64,000 nt of DNA from Sphingosinicella sp. LHD-64 (GTDB lineage: Bacteria > Pseudomonadota > Alphaproteobacteria > Sphingomonadales > Sphingomonadaceae), in NCBI RefSeq assembly GCF_031157375.1, contig NZ_JAVIFV010000001.1:806001-870000 (forward strand). The letters are read 5' to 3'. The position numbers and the translations under genes are program-made. Positions 44,449 through 54,045 of this stretch are shown here, in pieces. Below the pieces are notes generated by a model. It was not told where the DNA came from and searched no databases. It worked only from the letters and a program-made list of their open reading frames with translations. The number at the start of each line of letters is the position of its first letter. Within the stretch, counting starts at the first letter, position 1.

Positions 44449-45378
44449 GTGTCGCGATTTCGAACCTGGATGATGAGGCTGGCCGGCATCGTCACGGCGG
44501 CCTGCCTGTCGATCGCGCCCGCTGCCGCGCAGCCGGCCCCCGCGGCCCCGTCGCCGGCAGCCGAAGCGCCGGCGGCACCCCGGCCCGCGCTGTGGCTGCT
44601 GGCCGATGAGGACACGAAGATCTACCTTTTCGGCACGATCCATATCCTGCCGCCGGACCTGAACTGGCGCTCGGCCGCGCTCAACCGTGCCGTGGACGAG
44701 GCCGACGAGCTCGTGCTCGAGGTGGACGACGAGGAGATGGACAATTTCGACGCCGGCGTGCTGGAGGGGACAATGCTCGGCAAGAGCGTGCCGGTCACCG
44801 CACGCGTCTCGCCCGACCGGCGGGATCGGCTGGCCGAGATGATCGCGGCAAGCGGCGTGCCGAGCGAGACGCTCGACGGCCTGCAGACCTGGGCGGTGGC
44901 GATGTCGCTCTCGGTCGCCCAGCTCGCCGACGGCTACGGCGCCGACATGCAGGCGCTGACCGGGGTCGAGGAGGCGCTGACCGAGGATTTCCGGGCGCGC
45001 GGCCGGCCGATCTCCGGGGTCGAGACCGCGGCGCAGCAGATCGGCTTCTTCAGCACCCTGCCGCTCTCCGTCCAGCGCGAGATGCTGGAGCAGACGGTCG
45101 ACGCCTGGGCCGAAGGCACCGGCGATTTCGATCCGGGCGATGCGGACTGGCTGCGCGGCGATCTCGACGCGATGGTGGCGGAGCTGGAGGAGATGCCGCC
45201 CGAGCTGTTCGACGCCCTGCTCACCCGGCGCAACACAAGCTGGACCGGCTGGCTGATCGACCGGCTGGAGCGCCCCGGCACGGTGCTGTTCGCGGTCGGC
45301 GCCGGCCACCTCGCCGGCCGCGTCTCTGTGCAGTCGATGCTGGCGGCGCGGGGCTATCGGGTGAGCCGGGTCGACTAG
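44449..45378 (+). CDS. TraB/GumN family exported protein
   Basis: 309 residues from a GTG at 44449 preceded by GGGGAG; a GTG at 44443 is an alternative. The signal peptide ends near PAAAQP, followed by a Pro/Ala linker. Family motifs are LWLLADEDTKIYLFGTIHIL near the N-terminus and VGAGHLAGRVSVQSML at the C-terminus, both with the conserved His that suggest metal-dependent hydrolase (Tiki-like) activity. Its function in bacteria is unresolved. Periplasmic. Confidence 0.9.
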   Translation: MSRFRTWMMRLAGIVTAACLSIAPAAAQPAPAAPSPAAEAPAAPRPALWLLADEDTKIYLFGTIHILPPDLNWRSAALNRAVDEADELVLEVDDEEMDNFDAGVLEGTMLGKSVPVTARVSPDRRDRLAEMIAASGVPSETLDGLQTWAVAMSLSVAQLADGYGADMQALTGVEEALTEDFRARGRPISGVETAAQQIGFFSTLPLSVQREMLEQTVDAWAEGTGDFDPGDADWLRGDLDAMVAELEEMPPELFDALLTRRNTSWTGWLIDRLERPGTVLFAVGAGHLAGRVSVQSMLAARGYRVSRVD

Positions 45379-45395
45379 GACGGATCGACATTCAG

Positions 45396-45508
45396 TTTTG
45401 TACCCTCTCCCTTGAGGGAGAGGGCAGGGTGAGGGTGTCGGGCATTTGGGACTATTCTCGGAGGCAGAACCCCCTCACCCCAACCCTCTCCCCGCTGGGG
45501 AGAGGGAG
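45396..45508. repeat. family B palindromic repeat
   Basis: Arms TACCCTCTCCCTTGAGGGAG plus AGGGCAGGGTGAGGG and the inverse CCCCTCACCCCAACCCTCTC plus CCCGCTGGGGAGAGGG enclose about 36 nt. It is related to the copy inside glyS and is probably a terminator after the TraB-type gene. Confidence 0.85.
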
Positions 45509-45584
45509 TTTCATGCTGAATGTCGATTGGTCGTAGCGGCCCTTGGCTCTGCTCAGCCAACTCGGCCGATCGAAGGAGGTGCAT

Positions 45585-46067
45585 GTGGTCCAGCTGAGCG
45601 CGGGCATCCTCCTGTGGCGCCGTCGCCCGAACGGGATCGAGGTGCTGCTCGCCCATTTCGGCGGGCCGTTCTGGGCCGGGCGCGACGCCGGAGCATGGGC
45701 GATTCCCAAGGGCCTCGTCGATCCGGACGAAAGCGCGGAAGCAGCGGCCCGCCGCGAATTCGCGGAGGAGACCGGAACCCGGATCGAAGGCGCACTGCAT
45801 CCGCTCGGCTGCATCCGGCAGACAGGCGGCAAACGGGTCGAGACCTTTGCGGCGGAAGGCGATCTCGATCCGGCGACGATCGTCAGCAACCGGGTGACGA
45901 TGGAATGGCCGCCGCGCAGCGGGAACATGATCTCCTTTCCCGAAATCGACCGTGCGGCCTGGTTCACACTGGCCGAGGCGCGCGCCAGGATCCTGCCGAG
46001 CCAGTCGGCGATTCTCGACCTGTTCGAAACAGCATGGGCGAGGGATCAGCCGAGCGGCGACTGTTGA
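45585..46067 (+). CDS. Nudix hydrolase
   Basis: 160 residues from a GTG at 45585, 5 nt after AAGGAGG; an upstream in-frame TTG has no site. The Nudix box is complete: GLVDPDESAEAAARREFAEE followed by TG. The start AGILLWRRRPNGIEVLLAHF is typical of predicted NTP pyrophosphohydrolases of about 150 residues. It cleaves a nucleoside diphosphate linked to some moiety; the substrate is unknown. It overlaps the convergent SnoaL-like gene by 22 nt. Confidence 0.93.
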   Translation: MVQLSAGILLWRRRPNGIEVLLAHFGGPFWAGRDAGAWAIPKGLVDPDESAEAAARREFAEETGTRIEGALHPLGCIRQTGGKRVETFAAEGDLDPATIVSNRVTMEWPPRSGNMISFPEIDRAAWFTLAEARARILPSQSAILDLFETAWARDQPSGDC

Positions 46068-46390
46068 TGCTGGACGAGCCTCCAGCCGCTTTCGTCCCGT
46101 ACGTAGCAGGAGGTGCAGACGCAGCGATACGGATCGCCGTCGGCGCGCAGGGCGGCGGCGCGGTAGCCGAGCACGACCACCTCGTCGTTCGGGCGGCCGG
46201 CGTGCCGGTCCGAAAACTCGACCGACGCCCAGCGCGGCGCGTCCTTCAGGCTTTCGCGGACCGCGTCCGCTGCCATCACGCCCATTTGCGGAAAGGCCAT
46301 CAGCGCCCGATCGTCGAGCAGCGCCGCGTAGACGGCAGCGCCTTCCAGCCAGAACCGCCGTTCGAGCGCGAACATGTCATCCCGTTCCAT
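46046..46390 (-). CDS. SnoaL/NTF2-like protein (DUF4440 type)
   Basis: 114 residues, ATG at 46390 (an ATG at 46375 is also possible). The pattern LERRFWLEGAAVYAALLDDR followed by beta strands (VVVLGYRAAALRADG, CVCTSCYVRDESGWRLVQHQ) is that of small cone-fold proteins of the NTF2-like superfamily. Some are enzymes and many bind small ligands. It begins 16 nt after the NRDE gene and may be co-transcribed with it. Confidence 0.75.
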   Translation of the reverse strand: MERDDMFALERRFWLEGAAVYAALLDDRALMAFPQMGVMAADAVRESLKDAPRWASVEFSDRHAGRPNDEVVVLGYRAAALRADGDPYRCVCTSCYVRDESGWRLVQHQQSPLG

Positions 46391-46406
46391 GCGCCGCGAA
46401 CGCGCG

Positions 46407-47186
46407 TCAGGCGTCCCGGGTTTCCTGCCATGCCGGCCAGCGAAAGCCGAGATGCGTCTCGCCCGCGATCCCGGCCGCCGGGGTGTACCGCCGCTCGACG
46501 ATGACGCCGCGGCCCTGGTCGTCGATGGCGACGACCGTGCTGCAGCGGGTGCCGTAGGCCGGATTGCGAATGAAGATCGGCGACAAGGGCGGCTCGAGCC
46601 ACACGTCCGACGGTGCCGCCTCGCGGAGGCCGACGTCCGGCAGTACGTCCCGGCGCAGGTCGTCGAGCAAGGCGTCCGGGCCGGCCTCCCGGCCGAGCCA
46701 GTCGAGCAGGAGGGCCTTGAGCTGGAGCGTCTTGGGCCAGGGCTCGTCGAGCCCGCCGTTCGACAGGCCGTACAATCCCGGCGCCAGCAGGATATTTGTC
46801 GGCTCGGGCCGGTTGGAGAGGAACCGGGCCTCGTCCGCATTCGCGAAGATCAGGTTGAACGGGTTGAAATCGCCGGGTTCGGCCTGGACCGGATCGGCAT
46901 AGCGCCCTTCGCCGGCAAGCACGTCGGCCACCAGCATGCCGCGCGAGGTACGGCCGGGCTCGGGCGCGTCATAGCCCCGCAAGTTGGTCACCACTGCGAA
47001 CCGCCCCTGCCCCGAGACGCCGAGCCAGGTCCCGCCCGACTGCAGGTCCCTCCCCGCCAGCACGTGATCGGGCCGGTTCCAGCGCGCCAGCGCCGCCGCC
47101 GGCCGCGCGTGCAGCTCGTCGCGATTGCCCGCAACCACGAGACGCCAGCGCGGATGCGCTCGCCATGCGAAGGCCAGGACGCACAT
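46407..47186 (-). CDS. NRDE (TANGO2-like) family protein
   Basis: 259 residues, ATG at 47186. The family signature is clear: MCVLAFAW start, VVAGNRDELHARPAAAL, GTWLGVSGQGRFAVVTNLR and LSNGGLDEPWPKT. TANGO2-like proteins are linked to haem or lipid handling in eukaryotes; the bacterial role is not established. No signal peptide, so cytoplasmic. The ribosome site is weak. Confidence 0.92.
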   Translation of the reverse strand: MCVLAFAWRAHPRWRLVVAGNRDELHARPAAALARWNRPDHVLAGRDLQSGGTWLGVSGQGRFAVVTNLRGYDAPEPGRTSRGMLVADVLAGEGRYADPVQAEPGDFNPFNLIFANADEARFLSNRPEPTNILLAPGLYGLSNGGLDEPWPKTLQLKALLLDWLGREAGPDALLDDLRRDVLPDVGLREAAPSDVWLEPPLSPIFIRNPAYGTRCSTVVAIDDQGRGVIVERRYTPAAGIAGETHLGFRWPAWQETRDA

Positions 47187-47210
47187 CCCACTGCTATTGC
47201 CGATTGTACG

Positions 47211-47310
47211 GCGCGGCGAAAGGAGAACAAGGATGCCGCGTGGTACTATCCCGATCCCAAGCCGGCCGCGGCCGAGATCGCGGGCCGGATCGCATTCTGG
47301 AAGGCATGGA
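47211..47310 (+). pseudogene. C-terminal remnant of a DUF427 gene
   Basis: The frame encodes RRKENKDAAWYYPDPKPAAA then EIAGRIAFWKAW, which matches the end of DUF427 proteins (usual form DAAWYYPDPK...IAGRIAFWKGV). There is no start codon or upstream part of the domain; the NRDE gene occupies that position. The match ends where the family normally ends with a short tail. Probably a relic of a deletion. Confidence 0.6.
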
Positions 47311-47436
47311 GGCCGGCTAGGCGGCAAGCAACGCGCGTCCTGATCTGTTGCGATCGGGGTGCAAGGCCCTCATAGTCCCGCTGGGCTCGGCCGATCAGCG
47401 CGTGGACAGCGGCGCGCTTTTGCGGAGGGCCTTGGC

Positions 47437-48576
47437 ATGACCAGACGGCTTGCGGTGCGAATCCTGCTCGGAGCGATGTTCCTGTTCGCGCTTGCCGGTG
47501 GCGGCTGGCTGCTTTCCTTGCCGCCGACGCCCGCGGCGAAGGCCGCGCCGCCGATCGCGCGAGAGGAGGCGGAAGCCACGATCGCCGCCCTGCGGCCGCC
47601 GAAGCGCCGGCGTCCGCTCATCGCGATCGTCGGCATCAACGATGCCACCGAAACCACCGATTATCTGATGCCCTATGGCATCCTGCGCCGCGCCGACGTC
47701 GCCGACGTGGTTGCGCTCAGCACCGCGCCGGGGCCGATGACCCTGTTTCCGGCGCTGAAGGTCCAGCCGCAGGCCACCACCGCCCAGTTCGACGCGCACC
47801 ATCCGGACGGGGCGGACTATGTCATCGTGCCGGCGATGAGCCGGGATGACGATCCCGCCGCGCTGCAGTGGATCCGGCAGCAGGCGGCGCGGGGCGCGAT
47901 CATCGTCGGCGTCTGCGCCGGCGCCAAGGTCGTCGCCGCGGCCGGCCTGCTCGACGGGCGGCAAGCGACGACGCACTGGTACTATCTGGACGGCATGCTC
48001 AAACGACATCCCGGGATCCGCTACCTGCCCGACCGGCGGCTGGTGGTCGACCGCGGCGTCGCGACCACGACCGGGATTACCGCGTCGATGCCGATGATGC
48101 TGACGCTGATCGAGGCGATCGCGGGGCGGCAGCGGGCCGAAGCCGTGGCCCGCGACCTCAGCCTCGCGCAATGGGACGCCCGCCACGACAGCAGCGCCTT
48201 TCGGTTCACGCGGCCGTTCGCGATGACCGCGATCGGCAACAGGATGGCCTTCTGGAATCGCGAGCGGCTCGGCCTGGCACTGACGCCCGGCATCGACGAA
48301 GTGTCCCTCGCGCTCGTCGCCGATGCCTGGTCGCGGACCTACCGGTCGCGCGCGCTGACCTTCGCCTCCGGGCCGCAGACGAGCCGGAGCGGCCTGCGCA
48401 TCCTTCCTGACGAGGTCGCGACGTCCTGGCCTGCGGGGCAGCTTCCGGCCATCGGCAACGAACCGCCGGCGCAGGCGCTGAACCGGACGCTCGGCGAGAT
48501 CGCGACACGCTACGGCCGGCGCAGCGCCGATTTCGTCGCGATGCAGCTCGAATATCCGCGCACGCCGGCGGGCTGA
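47437..48576 (+). CDS. membrane-anchored DJ-1/PfpI-family protein
   Basis: 379 residues from an ATG at 47437, 8 nt after GGAGGG. One N-terminal hydrophobic segment (ILLGAMFLFALAGGGWLL) is followed by a DJ-1/PfpI domain with the nucleophile elbow VGVCAGAKVV, Cys160. This resembles the sensory half of GlxA/FtrA-like regulators, but no AraC helix-turn-helix follows; the C-terminal ~150 residues are of unknown fold. It may be an exported amidase or glyoxalase-like protein. It is convergent with queA. Confidence 0.8.
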   Translation: MTRRLAVRILLGAMFLFALAGGGWLLSLPPTPAAKAAPPIAREEAEATIAALRPPKRRRPLIAIVGINDATETTDYLMPYGILRRADVADVVALSTAPGPMTLFPALKVQPQATTAQFDAHHPDGADYVIVPAMSRDDDPAALQWIRQQAARGAIIVGVCAGAKVVAAAGLLDGRQATTHWYYLDGMLKRHPGIRYLPDRRLVVDRGVATTTGITASMPMMLTLIEAIAGRQRAEAVARDLSLAQWDARHDSSAFRFTRPFAMTAIGNRMAFWNRERLGLALTPGIDEVSLALVADAWSRTYRSRALTFASGPQTSRSGLRILPDEVATSWPAGQLPAIGNEPPAQALNRTLGEIATRYGRRSADFVAMQLEYPRTPAG

Positions 48577-48598
48577 TCGGCCGTCGCGCATTCGATCA

Positions 48599-49630
48599 TC
48601 ATCGCTCCGGCAGCAAAAGGCTGGCATCCCCATAGGAATAGAATCGATACCCCGCCTCGATCGCATGGGTATAGGCCGCCTGCATGACATCGAGCCCCAT
48701 CAGCGCGGAGACCAGCATGAACAGGGTCGAGCGCGGCAGGTGGAAGTTGGTGACGAGGCCGTCGATGGCGCGGAAGCGATAGCCCGGCGTGATGAAGATC
48801 GCGGTGTCGCCCTCGAATGGCTGAATATATCCGGCTTCATCCGCGGCGCTTTCGAGAAGACGCAGCGACGTCGTGCCGACGGCAATGACACGCCCGCCCG
48901 CGGCCCGCACGGCGTTCAGCCGGGTCGCGGTCGCAGCGTCGATCCGCCCCCATTCGGCATGCATCACATGGGCTTCGGTGTCGTCCGCCTTCACCGGCAG
49001 GAATGTGCCGGCGCCGACGTGGAGCGTCAGGGTCTCGTGACCGATTCCGGCCGCCGCGAGCGCAGCCATCAGGCGCGGCGTGAAATGGAGCGCCGCGGTC
49101 GGCGCCGCGACCGCGCCTTCCCGGCTCGCGAACATCGTCTGATAGTCCTCGGCATCGCGGGCGTCGGCGGGGCGCTTGCCGGCGATATAGGGTGGCAGCG
49201 GCATCCGCCCGGCCCGCTCGAGCAGCAGCTCGACCGGCTCCTCCCCTTCGAAGGACAGCAGGAACGAGCCGTCCGCTCCGCGATCGGTGGCCAGCGCCGA
49301 GACGCCCTGGCCGAAATCGATCCGATCGCCGTCGCGCAGGCGCTTCGCATTGCGCACGAAGGCGCGCCAGGCACGCGGCCCTTCGCGCTTGTGCAGCGTC
49401 GCGCCGATTTTCGCATCGCCGCGCGCACCCTCGAGCTGGGCCGGGATGACACGGGTGTCGTTGAACACCAGGACGTCGCCCGCGCGCAGCAATCCCGGCA
49501 GATCGGTCACGACGTGATCGGCGAACACGCCGCCTTCGACCTTCAGCAGCCGCGCGCTGTCCCGCGGGGCGGCCGGCCTCAGGGCGATGCGGTCGGACGG
49601 AAGATCGAAGTCGAAGAGCTCGACCCGCAC
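48599..49630 (-). CDS. queA: S-adenosylmethionine:tRNA ribosyltransferase-isomerase
   Basis: 343 residues, GTG at 49630 one nt after the cyclophilin stop. Motifs include [44 protein letters not shown] and [18 protein letters not shown]. It makes epoxyqueuosine in tRNA wobble position 34. Its usual neighbour tgt is not in the window. It is the last gene of the coaD-cyclophilin-queA group. Confidence 0.97.
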   Translation of the reverse strand: MRVELFDFDLPSDRIALRPAAPRDSARLLKVEGGVFADHVVTDLPGLLRAGDVLVFNDTRVIPAQLEGARGDAKIGATLHKREGPRAWRAFVRNAKRLRDGDRIDFGQGVSALATDRGADGSFLLSFEGEEPVELLLERAGRMPLPPYIAGKRPADARDAEDYQTMFASREGAVAAPTAALHFTPRLMAALAAAGIGHETLTLHVGAGTFLPVKADDTEAHVMHAEWGRIDAATATRLNAVRAAGGRVIAVGTTSLRLLESAADEAGYIQPFEGDTAIFITPGYRFRAIDGLVTNFHLPRSTLFMLVSALMGLDVMQAAYTHAIEAGYRFYSYGDASLLLPER

Positions 49631-49631
49631 G

Positions 49632-50465
49632 TTATTGCGGCGTTGTGGGCGCGGGCTGCGGCGGGTTGTCGGTCGTGCCGGGCGGGGTCGTTCCTGGCTG
49701 CGGAACCAGCAACACCGGCGTGCCCGGCGCCGCGGCCTGGGGTGCCGCAGCGGCCGCCGCGCGCTGCACCGCCGCCAGCCGCTCGCCTTCGGCGCGCAGC
49801 TGCTCGGCGCTCATCGGCGGGACGTTTTCCGACCCCAGGGAGGCGCGCACGATCCGGGTCGGATTGAGCGGCGGCTCGCCCCGCTCGATCCCCTCGACGA
49901 AGTTCATGCCGCTCACCACCCGGCCGACGACCGTATATTGGCGGTCCATCGACAGCCGCGGCGCGAACATGATGTAGAACTGGCTGTTGGCGCTGTTCAT
50001 GTCCTCGGCCCGCGCCAGCGCGACGGCGCCGCGCACGTGCGGCAGGCCGTTGATCTCGGCGGTGAGATCGGGGAGCTGCGAGCCGCCGGTGCCGCTCCCG
50101 GTCGGATCGCCGCTCTGGGCCATGAAGCCCTGGATGACCCGGTGGAAGACGACGCCGTTGTAGAAGCCCTGCCGGGTCAGCGCCTTGAGCCGTTCGACCG
50201 ACTGGGGGGCGGCGTCGGGCCGGAACTGGATCGACACGCGTCCGCCATTGGAGAGGTCGAGATTCCAGGTGTTCTCGGCGGTCAGCGCCGGCGGGGCGAC
50301 CTGGACGGGCGCCGTGGCGGGAGTCGTGGTGCCCATCTCGTCGGCCAGATTCTCGACGTCGACATTCGGCTCGGGCTGCTTCGGCTGCTGGCGGGGCTGC
50401 TGCGCGGCGAGCGCGCCCGCAACGAGGAGGCCGGAAAGGCCGGCGACGATCGATAACACACGCAT
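49632..50465 (-). CDS. exported cyclophilin-type peptidyl-prolyl isomerase
   Basis: 277 residues, ATG at 50465 behind GAGG. A signal peptide (to ALAAQ) and Pro/Gln linker precede a cyclophilin core with [20 protein letters not shown], the catalytic Arg in FHRV, and [14 protein letters not shown] long Ala/Pro-rich C-terminal tail follows (residues ~220-277). It assists folding of exported proteins. It sits between coaD and queA as in other sphingomonads. Confidence 0.94.
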   Translation of the reverse strand: MRVLSIVAGLSGLLVAGALAAQQPRQQPKQPEPNVDVENLADEMGTTTPATAPVQVAPPALTAENTWNLDLSNGGRVSIQFRPDAAPQSVERLKALTRQGFYNGVVFHRVIQGFMAQSGDPTGSGTGGSQLPDLTAEINGLPHVRGAVALARAEDMNSANSQFYIMFAPRLSMDRQYTVVGRVVSGMNFVEGIERGEPPLNPTRIVRASLGSENVPPMSAEQLRAEGERLAAVQRAAAAAAPQAAAPGTPVLLVPQPGTTPPGTTDNPPQPAPTTPQ

Positions 50466-50541
50466 GACAGTACCTCGAATCCCGATCAGGCCCCCGTTTG
50501 GATGTTTACTAGGGCGTGCACCGACGCGCCTCAAGCGCGGA

Positions 50542-51045
50542 TCAGCTGCCCTTGCGCCCGATCTGGTTCACCCGGTCGCGCACCTGCACCGCGACCGCCG
50601 GCGTGACGAAGCGGCCGATCTCGCCGCCATAGAGGGCGATTTCCTTGACCAGCTTCGACGCGATCGGCTGCAGCGAGACGTCTGCCATCAGGAAGACCGT
50701 CTCGATGTCCGGATTGAGCTGTTGGTTCATCCCCGCCATTTGATACTCGTACTCGAAGTCGGCGACGGCCCTCAGGCCCCGCACGATCATCGATGCGCCT
50801 TCACGCACGGCGAAATCCATCAGCAGGGAATCGAACGAGACCACGCCGATCTTGCCGTCGGCGACGCCCGCCGTCTCGCGCTTCACCATGTCGAGCCGCT
50901 CCCCGACGGTGAACATCGGCGATTTGGACGGGTTGGTGGTGACGCCGACCACCAGCCGGTCGACCAGATGGGCGGCACGACGGATGATGTCCATATGGCC
51001 AAGCGTGATCGGATCGAAGGTTCCCGGATAGACCGCTGTCTTCAT
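50542..51045 (-). CDS. coaD: phosphopantetheine adenylyltransferase
   Basis: 167 residues, ATG at 51045 directly after GGGGGGAGGAG. The TxGH motif is in YPGTFDPITLGHMD and the ATP-binding end in PIASKLVKEIALYGG. It makes dephospho-CoA in coenzyme A synthesis. It follows ispA by 22 nt. Confidence 0.97.
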   Translation of the reverse strand: MKTAVYPGTFDPITLGHMDIIRRAAHLVDRLVVGVTTNPSKSPMFTVGERLDMVKRETAGVADGKIGVVSFDSLLMDFAVREGASMIVRGLRAVADFEYEYQMAGMNQQLNPDIETVFLMADVSLQPIASKLVKEIALYGGEIGRFVTPAVAVQVRDRVNQIGRKGS

Positions 51046-51067
51046 CTCCTCCCCCCTGTTCCCGGGT

Positions 51068-51979
51068 TCAGTGGTCGCGCTCGACGGCGAAGCGCGCCAC
51101 GGCCCGCAGCAGCTCCGCCTCGTCGCCGAAGCCGCGCAGATGATCGATCGCCTGCTCGACCAGCGCCTGCGCCTGCTGCCGCGCGCGTTCGGGCCCGAGC
51201 AGGGAGAGGAAGGTCTCCTTGCCGGCGCCGGCATCCTTGCCGACCCGCTTGCCGGTCTTTTCCTCGCTGCCTTCGTGATCGAGCAGATCGTCGGCGATCT
51301 GGAAAGCGAGGCCGATGTCGCGGGCATAGCCGCGCAGTCCCGTCCGCCCCTCGGCCGGCACCTTGCCCATGATCGCCGCCGCCTCCAGGCACCAGCCGAT
51401 CAGCGCGCCGGTCTTGAGCTGTTGGAGCCGGGTGACGGAGGCGAGGTCGAGCGTCATCTCGCCGGCGACCAGGTCCATCATCTGCCCGCCTGCCATGCCG
51501 GCCGGACCCGCGGCGCGGGCCAGCTCCAGCGCCAGCTCGACGCGCACGAACGGATCCTCGTGCGTCGCCTCGTCGGCAAGGATCTCGAACGCAAGCGCGT
51601 GCAGCGAATCGCCGGCCAGGATCGCCGTGCATTCGTCATAGGCGCGATGCAGCGTCGGCTTGCCGCGCCTCAGGTCGTCGTCGTCCATGCAGGGCAGATC
51701 GTCGTGGATCAGCGAATAGACATGGATGCATTCGACCGCGAGGCCGGCGCGGACGGCGCGGGCGCGATCGACCTTGAACAGGCTGCAGCCGGCGACCACG
51801 AGCAGGGGGCGCATCCGCTTGCCGCCGCCGATCGCCGAATAGCGCATCGCCTCGTAGAGCCGGGCGCGCGGGTCGGCCGGCACGGGCAGGAGGGCGTCGA
51901 AGGCGCGATCGATCTCGCCGCCGATCTCCGCGAGCGCCGATTGCAGCGTCGGCGTCGGGCTGGTCACCGCCGGGATCAT
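51068..51979 (-). CDS. ispA: farnesyl diphosphate synthase-type polyprenyl synthetase
   Basis: 303 residues; the ATG overlaps the xseB stop (ATGA). The first Asp-rich motif is [14 protein letters not shown] at residue 93 and the second is DDLLD. Length and the xseB partner fit IspA, which builds FPP from IPP and DMAPP made by IspH. GGPP synthase activity cannot be excluded from sequence alone. Confidence 0.93.
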   Translation of the reverse strand: MIPAVTSPTPTLQSALAEIGGEIDRAFDALLPVPADPRARLYEAMRYSAIGGGKRMRPLLVVAGCSLFKVDRARAVRAGLAVECIHVYSLIHDDLPCMDDDDLRRGKPTLHRAYDECTAILAGDSLHALAFEILADEATHEDPFVRVELALELARAAGPAGMAGGQMMDLVAGEMTLDLASVTRLQQLKTGALIGWCLEAAAIMGKVPAEGRTGLRGYARDIGLAFQIADDLLDHEGSEEKTGKRVGKDAGAGKETFLSLLGPERARQQAQALVEQAIDHLRGFGDEAELLRAVARFAVERDH

Positions 51980-52224
51980 TCGCCGCCGAACGGAGCGGTA
52001 CCGGACGGCGCGCCGTCCGGGCCGAACTGGATCTGCTCGATCCGCGCCTGCGCCACCTGAAGACGGGCCTCGCACTGCTTCTTCAGGCGGTCGCCTTCAT
52101 TGTAGAGCTCGATCGCCTCGTCGAGCGGCGCCTCGCCGCTTTCGAGCTTGCGCACGATTTCCTCGAGCCGCTTCAGCGCCGCTTCGAATGAGAGTTCGGA
52201 AACGTCCGGTCCCGGGTCCGTCAT
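51976..52224 (-). CDS. xseB: exodeoxyribonuclease VII small subunit
   Basis: 82 residues. The helical core [20 protein letters not shown] then [16 protein letters not shown] is the family signature. It binds XseA, whose gene is not in the window. It overlaps ispA by 4 nt. Confidence 0.95.
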   Translation of the reverse strand: MTDPGPDVSELSFEAALKRLEEIVRKLESGEAPLDEAIELYNEGDRLKKQCEARLQVAQARIEQIQFGPDGAPSGTAPFGGE

Positions 52225-52256
52225 GTGCGCAGCATTGGGCGCGGCGCGTGCCGGGG

Positions 52257-52652
52257 TCAAGCGGAGGCCGGCGGCCAAGTGAACGGGTGGCCCTGCAACC
52301 CCTTGTCTCGCGTCAGCAGCAGCAGTTGCTCGACGGCGCACTGGGAAAGCAGGAGCCGGTCGAAAGGATCCTTTGTTTCGGGAAGTGGATGCAGATCATG
52401 CAGCGCATGCGATGCGAGGATCGGGATCACATCGACACCGCCCTCGGCCAGAACATCGGGGATTTCCTCCGTCGCCATCGGGAGCGGCAACTTGCCGAGC
52501 TGAACCTTTATTTTGATCTCCCACAAGCTCGCGACGCTGACGAAGTATTTGTGAGTTGAGTCTGTCAGTGCCTCGCGAACCGATCGCGGCAGAACCTTGA
52601 TCTTCCCGTCGATCACAGGGATCAGCACGTTCGTATCGAGGAGAATTCTCAC
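52257..52652 (-). CDS. vapC: PIN-domain ribonuclease toxin of a Phd-VapC pair
   Basis: 131 residues, GTG at 52652. The PIN fold is shown by [44 protein letters not shown] and LLTRDKGL, giving the acidic active-site cluster. It starts 3 nt after the antitoxin gene. It belongs to a different PIN subgroup from the toxin at 12.6 kb. Confidence 0.92.
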   Translation of the reverse strand: MRILLDTNVLIPVIDGKIKVLPRSVREALTDSTHKYFVSVASLWEIKIKVQLGKLPLPMATEEIPDVLAEGGVDVIPILASHALHDLHPLPETKDPFDRLLLSQCAVEQLLLLTRDKGLQGHPFTWPPASA

Positions 52653-52655
52653 CGA

Positions 52656-52919
52656 TTACGGCAACGGCCTGAGCAGGAAATCTTCGGGGAACGGATCATC
52701 GAAGTCCGGCGACGGATCGCCGAAAACTCGATCGATCCCTCTCGCCCTCTTCCAGCGACTCATGGCCTCGAAGTCGATCCCGCCCTTTTTGCGGACATGT
52801 GGCACGACATCGGCGACGGGCTCTCCACGCCGCGTGATCACAACGTGCTCACCATTCTCCACTTCCCGAAGGAGAGCCGGCAGGCGATCCTTGGCCTCCT
52901 TGATCGACACATGCTTCAT
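52656..52919 (-). CDS. Phd/YefM-type antitoxin
   Basis: 87 residues. The N-terminal Phd fold is visible in VSIKEAKDRLPALLREVENG then EHVVITRRGEPVADVVP. The acidic C-terminus (DPSPDFDDPFPEDFLL) should neutralise the toxin. It is encoded first and should repress the pair. The pair sits between the metallo-hydrolase gene and xseB, as if inserted into an older gene row. Confidence 0.92.
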   Translation of the reverse strand: MKHVSIKEAKDRLPALLREVENGEHVVITRRGEPVADVVPHVRKKGGIDFEAMSRWKRARGIDRVFGDPSPDFDDPFPEDFLLRPLP

Positions 52920-52956
52920 GGCTTGCAATGTAGCCACTGGTGGCCAAGACGGCAAC

Positions 52957-54045
52957 TCATGCTTGTCGGTACCAGTAAACCCCGTCCCGGACCTTACGCA
53001 CCGCCCGGCCTTCGATCTCCAGATGCCTGAGATGCGCCATCGCCTCGCCGGTCGCGAGACCGAGATGATCGCCCACCGCCCGCGCGAAGAGCACGCCGAA
53101 ACAGTCCACGGCGCGGCGCGGTTCGGCGAGGTGCGCGTGAAGGGCGTCGAGCCGCCCGTGATGACCCTGGGCGAGGGCGTCGAGCCGCACGTGGAGGCCG
53201 GTGAACGGCTCGCCATGGGCGGGAAGGACGAGCAGGTCGTCCGGCAGCGCCTTCAGCTTCTCGATCGAGGCGAGCCACTCGCCGAGCGGATCCGCTTCGG
53301 GCTCCGACAGGTTGACCGACACGTTGGAGGTGATCCGCGGCAGCACCTGGTCGCCGGCGATCATCAGCTTGCCGTCGAAGTCGACGAGGCAGGCATGTTC
53401 GGGCGAATGGCCCGAGCCGACGACGACCTGCCAGCCGCGCGCGCCGATGCGGACGGTATCGCCGTCCTGTAGGCGGACATGGCTGACGGGCACCGGGCTG
53501 ACGACGGACGCGAACTGCCCCCAGCCTTTCGCCGCCGCCGCCGAGATCTGTTCCTCGGTCCAGCCGGCCGCACGCCAGGCGGCAAAGGCTTCGGCCGGCG
53601 GTGCCTCGCGCACATCGGTGGTCAGCATGCGCGCGAACAGCCATTCGCCGCGCGACATCCAGAGCCGCACTCCGAACCGATCGGTCAGCCACCCGGCAAG
53701 GCCGATATGGTCCGGGTGGAAATGGGTGACGATGACCCGCATGACCGTATTGCCGGCGAGCGGGCCGGCAAACAGCGCGTCCCAGGCGTCACGCGACGGC
53801 GGAATGTTGAGCCCGGTATCGACGAGCGCAATCCCGCCCTCGTCCCCGAGCACCCAGACGTTGATATGGTTGAGCGCCCCAGGCACCGGCAACCGGCTCC
53901 AGCTGATGCCCGGGGCGATCTCGCGCAGGGTGCCAGGCTCCGGACCGGACCGGCCGAAGGGATAGGTCAGCCCGCGATGGCTGTGCGGGACATCGGCCAG
54001 CGACGCGTCGGGCGCCGGCGCGTCAGCTGCGGAACGGGTCGACAA
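52957..54045 (-). CDS. metallo-beta-lactamase-fold hydrolase
   Basis: 362 residues if it starts at the TTG at 54045, the only plausible start before the conserved domain; it lies 23 nt inside the trcR end. The metal motif is THFHPDHIGLAG near residue 110, with later ligands in GHSPEHAC and the Asp of IAGDQVL. A C-terminal winged-helix-like tail follows (GEAMAHLRHLEIEGRA). It resembles LACTB2-like hydrolases of thioesters or RNA ends. Cytoplasmic; probably co-translated with trcR. Confidence 0.88.
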   Translation of the reverse strand: MSTRSAADAPAPDASLADVPHSHRGLTYPFGRSGPEPGTLREIAPGISWSRLPVPGALNHINVWVLGDEGGIALVDTGLNIPPSRDAWDALFAGPLAGNTVMRVIVTHFHPDHIGLAGWLTDRFGVRLWMSRGEWLFARMLTTDVREAPPAEAFAAWRAAGWTEEQISAAAAKGWGQFASVVSPVPVSHVRLQDGDTVRIGARGWQVVVGSGHSPEHACLVDFDGKLMIAGDQVLPRITSNVSVNLSEPEADPLGEWLASIEKLKALPDDLLVLPAHGEPFTGLHVRLDALAQGHHGRLDALHAHLAEPRRAVDCFGVLFARAVGDHLGLATGEAMAHLRHLEIEGRAVRKVRDGVYWYRQA

